From the NCBI GenBank assembly GCA_039621445.1, contig CP154956.1, positions 21,355,295 to 21,419,294 of the forward strand: a stretch of 64,000 nucleotides of DNA. Reading direction: 5' to 3'. Both the position numbers and the translations under genes were made by a program. The notes under the pieces were generated by a model that saw only the letters and a program-made list of their open reading frames with translations, ran no database searches and was not told the origin of the DNA. The DNA is from Euglena gracilis (lineage: Eukaryota > Euglenida > Euglenophyceae > Euglenales). Shown piece after piece: positions 61,050 through 64,000 of the stretch; positions within the stretch are counted from its first letter, which is position 1; each line of letters starts with the position of its first letter.

Positions 61050-62018
61050 GAAAAACATGCGGATGTCAAAAACCGATCCAGATATCGACAGTTTTAAAAA
61101 CCATGATTCAACCCCAAAACTGGAAACCGATCGGGGGTTCCCGTTATGTTCCCCGGGATAGCTACTTTTATGTGCCGGCCAGATTAGTGCCTAGGGGTGT
61201 AAAAAACATGCGGATGTCAAAAAACTATCCCGATATCGACAGTTTTGGAGGGGTGGAAGAGGGCCCCAAATAGCAGTACAACCTGTTCCCCTTACATGGC
61301 CCCATGGGAAACCATGATTTGACCCCAAAACCGGAAACCGATCGAGGTTTCCCGTTACGTTCCCCGGGATCGCTACTTTGATGTGCCGGCCGAATTAGTG
61401 CCTACAGGTGTGACAAACATGCGGATGTCAAAAACCTATCCAGATATCGACAGTTTTGGAAACCACGACTCGACCCCAAAACTGGAAACCGATCGGGGGT
61501 TCCCGTTATGTTCCCCGGGATAGCTACTTTGATGTGCCAGCCGGATTAGTGCCTACGGTCCTGAAAAACATGCGGATGTCAAAAACCTATCCAGATATCG
61601 AAAGTTTTGGAGGGATGGAAGAGGGCCCCAATTGGCAGTACAATCTGTTCCCCTTACATGGCCCCATGGGAAACCATGATTTGACCCCAAAACCTGAAAC
61701 CGATCGGGGGTTCCCGTTACGTTCCCCGGGATAGCTACTTTGATGTGCCGGCCGGATTAGTGCCTACAGGTGTGACAAACATGCGGATGTCAAAAACTAT
61801 CCAGATATCGACATATTTGGAAACCACGATTCGACCCCAGAACTGGAAACCGATCGGGGGTTCCCGTTATGTTCCCCAGAATAGCTACTTTGATGTGCCT
61901 TATTAAGGCTTACGGTCGTGAAAAACATGCGGATGTCAAAAACCTATCCAGATATTGACAGTTTTGGAAACCACGATTCAACCCCAAAACTGGAAACCGA
62001 TCGGGGGTTCCCACTATT
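61050..62018. repeat. Array edge: long and short satellite 2 monomers alternate
   Basis: Four units lack the segment of about 65 bp between GACAGTTTTGG and GGAAACCA (junctions near 61095, 61455, 61815 and 61970). The first three alternate with full units at a spacing of about 360 bp, and the last follows after only about 150 bp. Substitutions are also more frequent here, as expected at the edge of a satellite array. Confidence 0.8.
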
Positions 62019-62111
62019 TTTGAAACGTACATTTTCCTCATTATTCTACATAATTTCTTCAAATTTGGTGCCATTTTTGCATGTTTTTGGGTAATTTTTG
62101 CATTTTCGAGA

Positions 62112-62235
62112 TTTTTGCGCATTTTTTCTCGGATTTTGCACATTTTTGCGCATTTTTTCCAAAAATGCGCATTTTTTGCGCATTTTTTTGCGCATTTTTG
62201 CGCATTTTTGCGCATTTTTGCGCATTTTTTCCGAG
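62112..62235. repeat. (TTTTTGCGCA)n-type simple repeat
   Basis: About ten imperfect copies of a 10-12 bp unit with the core TGCGCA. Each core is a small palindrome with a CpG. Confidence 0.9.
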
Positions 62236-63613
62236 GCCGGGCGAGCGCATTTCCCCCCCCCCCTGCACCTGGCACTGAATGCACCAGAAAATTTGACAAA
62301 ATCTTTTGAATTTGAGGGGCTGAAATGTTGTTCTCTCCAGGGTCTCCAGGGTCAGAAGGTGGACCAAAAAAAATCACAGGTCAAAGCGCTGTATTTGGTA
62401 ACAAAAAGGGGGAGGGTCAAAAATGGCCAAAAATTGCAGTATCTCACCTCCAAATATTCGGCCGGAGAATCCCAACCCAGCTGGATTTGGATTTCTGCTT
62501 TTTTTCGGGTTCCAGTCAGGTCTCTTCCCCCCGGGCAGGCAAAAATTCCCATGGCTGAAGGCAATTTTTTAAGGCTTCTTAAGGTTTTTGGTAAAGTTTA
62601 AAGGTTTTTTTTAAGGCATTATTTTCCCATACCAAGGCAGACCTCTGGCCCAAACCATACAATTGTATGGCCGACCCCCCCGGGGGTTGACTGGTTTGCA
62701 GAGTAACTGACTGGTTTAGGGGCAGGGCAGAAGAATCATCCAAACAGCCAGGGTGGTGGGTCGGGGGGGGGTCGACCTTCCCACCACCTTTTCCCGTTTT
62801 TCCGGAGGCACCAGTTTTTGGACCCCAAAAAATTTTCCCGGTGCCTTTGGCGCCAGGTGTGTTTTGGACCCATTTTGGGACTCATACAGGAGGTCCCCCC
62901 CAAAACCCCCAAAACCCCATTTTTTAACACCTTCCAAAATTTCAGCATTTTCTCAAAATTTTGATTTTGAGAGGCTTTTGAAGCAAGGAAATGCCATTGA
63001 AAATCCAAAAAATTTCTAAGAGAAAAAATTTCTCAGTAAAATTTGATTGTGCCAAAATTTGGTCCATTTTTTGACATTTGTTTTTTTTTTAACCCCTCAA
63101 CCTGCTACCAATTTTAAACCAAATTTTGAGATTTTTTGGGGAAAAAATAAAGAACTGCTTTCTCAATTTTTGCCAGCATGCCTCAAAACTAATCTTTTGA
63201 AAACTTTAAACAACCCTTTTAAAATACATTCCGACAAACTTTTCTGAACCAAGCAAATATAATGTCGCAGAATCTCGGAAAAACAAGCCAACTCCGGGGA
63301 GAGAATGATTTCTTCCATCGCTGGAATATTGTGTATGAGTCATGGCCAGTTTCCCCCCCCCCCAGGACCCCCCGGACTCCCCCCCCAGTACCCCCCAGGC
63401 CCCCCCCCCCAAGACCCCCCCAAGACCCCCCCAGGACCCACCGGGGGGTGGTACCCAGATGACCCACTGACCGTGGAGTTCCGGGCGTCTTCGGCGCCCG
63501 CTACCGGGGAGGGGCTCCCGCCCCCCAGACCCCCCCCCCGGGCTTCAAAATAGCCTCACCTTGTGCTGCAAAATTTTTGCCAAAAAAAGTTGCGGGACCC
63601 CCCCCCCCCAGGA

Positions 63614-63638
63614 CCCCCCAGGACAGGGTCCTGGGGGG
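63614..63638. other. Hairpin CCCCCCAGGAC / GTCCTGGGGGG
   Basis: A perfect 11 bp stem with a 3 base loop (AGG), inside longer C and G runs that extend the pairing with bulges. It lies in non-coding flank and has no visible partner gene. Confidence 0.8.
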
Positions 63639-64000
63639 GGGGGGACTGGCCATAAGTGTTGTGTATCCACCATTTTTTAATTAGCCCCCCCTTCAATGAC
63701 ATTTGAAGGGCTGGCCCTTGGACTGCCCTTTGAATGCCATTTTTTTGAGGATGTTTTCAGACAACCTGATTTTGGGGAATTCCCCCAAGGATTTCCCTGC
63801 CCCTCCTTTACGGGTCCCACTCCAGGCTGAATATTCGGTCGAGGCCGGCCCACCCTGGGGGGGAGGGTGCCTGCCTGCAGTCCAGGGCATGGTTTTTGCA
63901 GGTCTGCAGTGGGTTTGAACAGGCTTCTTCAGACCAGGCTGAATTTGACCAACCCCAGAGGGTGGGGGACAGAAAAATGTGGTATCACAGAAACGGAGAT

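Larger units (their letters stand above)
42168..62018. repeat. Satellite 2, block 4 (about 94 monomers)
   Basis: A continuous array of units of about 211 bp from the CCCC at the end of element C to the point where similarity stops within GGTTCCCACTATTTTT. Monomers vary at a few diagnostic places: CCCCGGGATA or CCGCGGGATA, GACAGTTTTGGAGG or GGCAGCTGTGGTGG, and GATCGGGGG or GTTCAGGGG. These variants mark higher-order copies. Most monomers contain an open frame of 66 codons, but length changes of one base in A or G runs break it often. Confidence 0.97.
62019..64000. other. Non-satellite flank, no gene recognised
   Basis: Satellite similarity ends and AT-rich and C-rich sequence of low complexity follows. 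Open frames up to 167 codons are translations of simple repeats (Phe/His/Ala/Arg from TTTTTGCGCA, Pro-rich from C runs) and resemble no protein I know. Noted structures are a perfect 9 bp stem at 62951-62972 (TCTCAAAAT/ATTTTGAGA), C-rich runs at 63352-63440, and a hairpin at 63614-63638. Confidence 0.7.

Noticed and set aside
42473-61734. Series of 66-codon open frames, one per satellite 2 monomer
   Set aside because: The 211 bp period changes the frame at each unit, and single-base changes in A and G runs interrupt many copies. Without codon-position evidence I do not call them genes. Their possible coding origin is noted as a finding only.
42168-62018. Satellite 2 as 5S rRNA, tRNA or spliced-leader gene array
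   Set aside because: I looked for conserved 5S and tRNA internal promoter boxes and for the dinoflagellate spliced-leader string and did not see them in the monomer.
42168-62018. CRISPR-like array
   Set aside because: Units are about 211 bp, nearly identical throughout, and have no unique spacers. It is ordinary satellite DNA.
62059-62601. Lys/Ala/Asn-rich and Phe/His-rich open frames in the right flank
   Set aside because: They are translations of the TTTTTGCGCA simple repeat.

Overview
The window is a heterochromatic, repeat-only stretch of a eukaryotic nuclear genome. I see no host gene, tRNA, rRNA or CRISPR array. It consists of two unrelated satellites, three chromodomain-type Ty3/gypsy LTR retrotransposons inserted into the second satellite, and about 2 kb of non-coding flank. 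A retrotransposon that carries a cytosine-5 DNA methyltransferase (DNMT) points to a unicellular or algal lineage. Such elements have been reported, from memory by de Mendoza and colleagues in 2018, from dinoflagellates (Symbiodinium) and the charophyte Klebsormidium. A dinoflagellate or alga is therefore my guess, but nothing here fixes the species.

Layout. 1-9944: satellite 1, about 214 bp period, roughly 46 monomers. 9945-9960: junction that carries what looks like the end of a short LTR. 9961-11430, 15284-16123, 27303-27518 and 42168-62018: satellite 2, about 211 bp period, one array cut into four blocks by insertions. 11431-15283: element A, a 3.85 kb decayed element with 186-206 bp LTRs and a GAAAC target duplication. 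16124-27302: element B, 11.2 kb. 27519-42167: element C, 14.65 kb, with LTRs of about 4 kb, a CCCC target duplication, a primer binding site and a polypurine tract. B and C belong to one family. 62019-64000: unique flank with simple repeats. All three elements lie on the minus strand.

How the parts fit. Combining B and C, the B/C family reads 5' LTR, PBS, Gag (coiled coil, capsid-like region, CCHC knuckle), in-frame UAG, DNMT, protease, RT, RNase H, integrase, GPY/F module, chromodomain, PPT, 3' LTR. B keeps Gag, DNMT and protease but has lost both LTR/internal junctions and most of the integrase. C keeps LTRs, PBS, PPT, RT, integrase and chromodomain but has lost protease, DNMT and (in frame) the capsid region. 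Neither copy can be autonomous. B and C sit at the same position of the satellite monomer, and over the segment I compared their LTRs pair 5' with 5' and 3' with 3'. This suggests one ancestral insertion duplicated with the satellite array. Higher-order satellite repeats plus chromodomain elements resemble a centromeric or pericentromeric region, but that is inference.

The most interesting points are the DNMT joined to Gag across a single UAG, and the 4 kb LTRs built from some 25 C-tract/hairpin/A-rich modules. All alignments were made by eye; no identities were computed.
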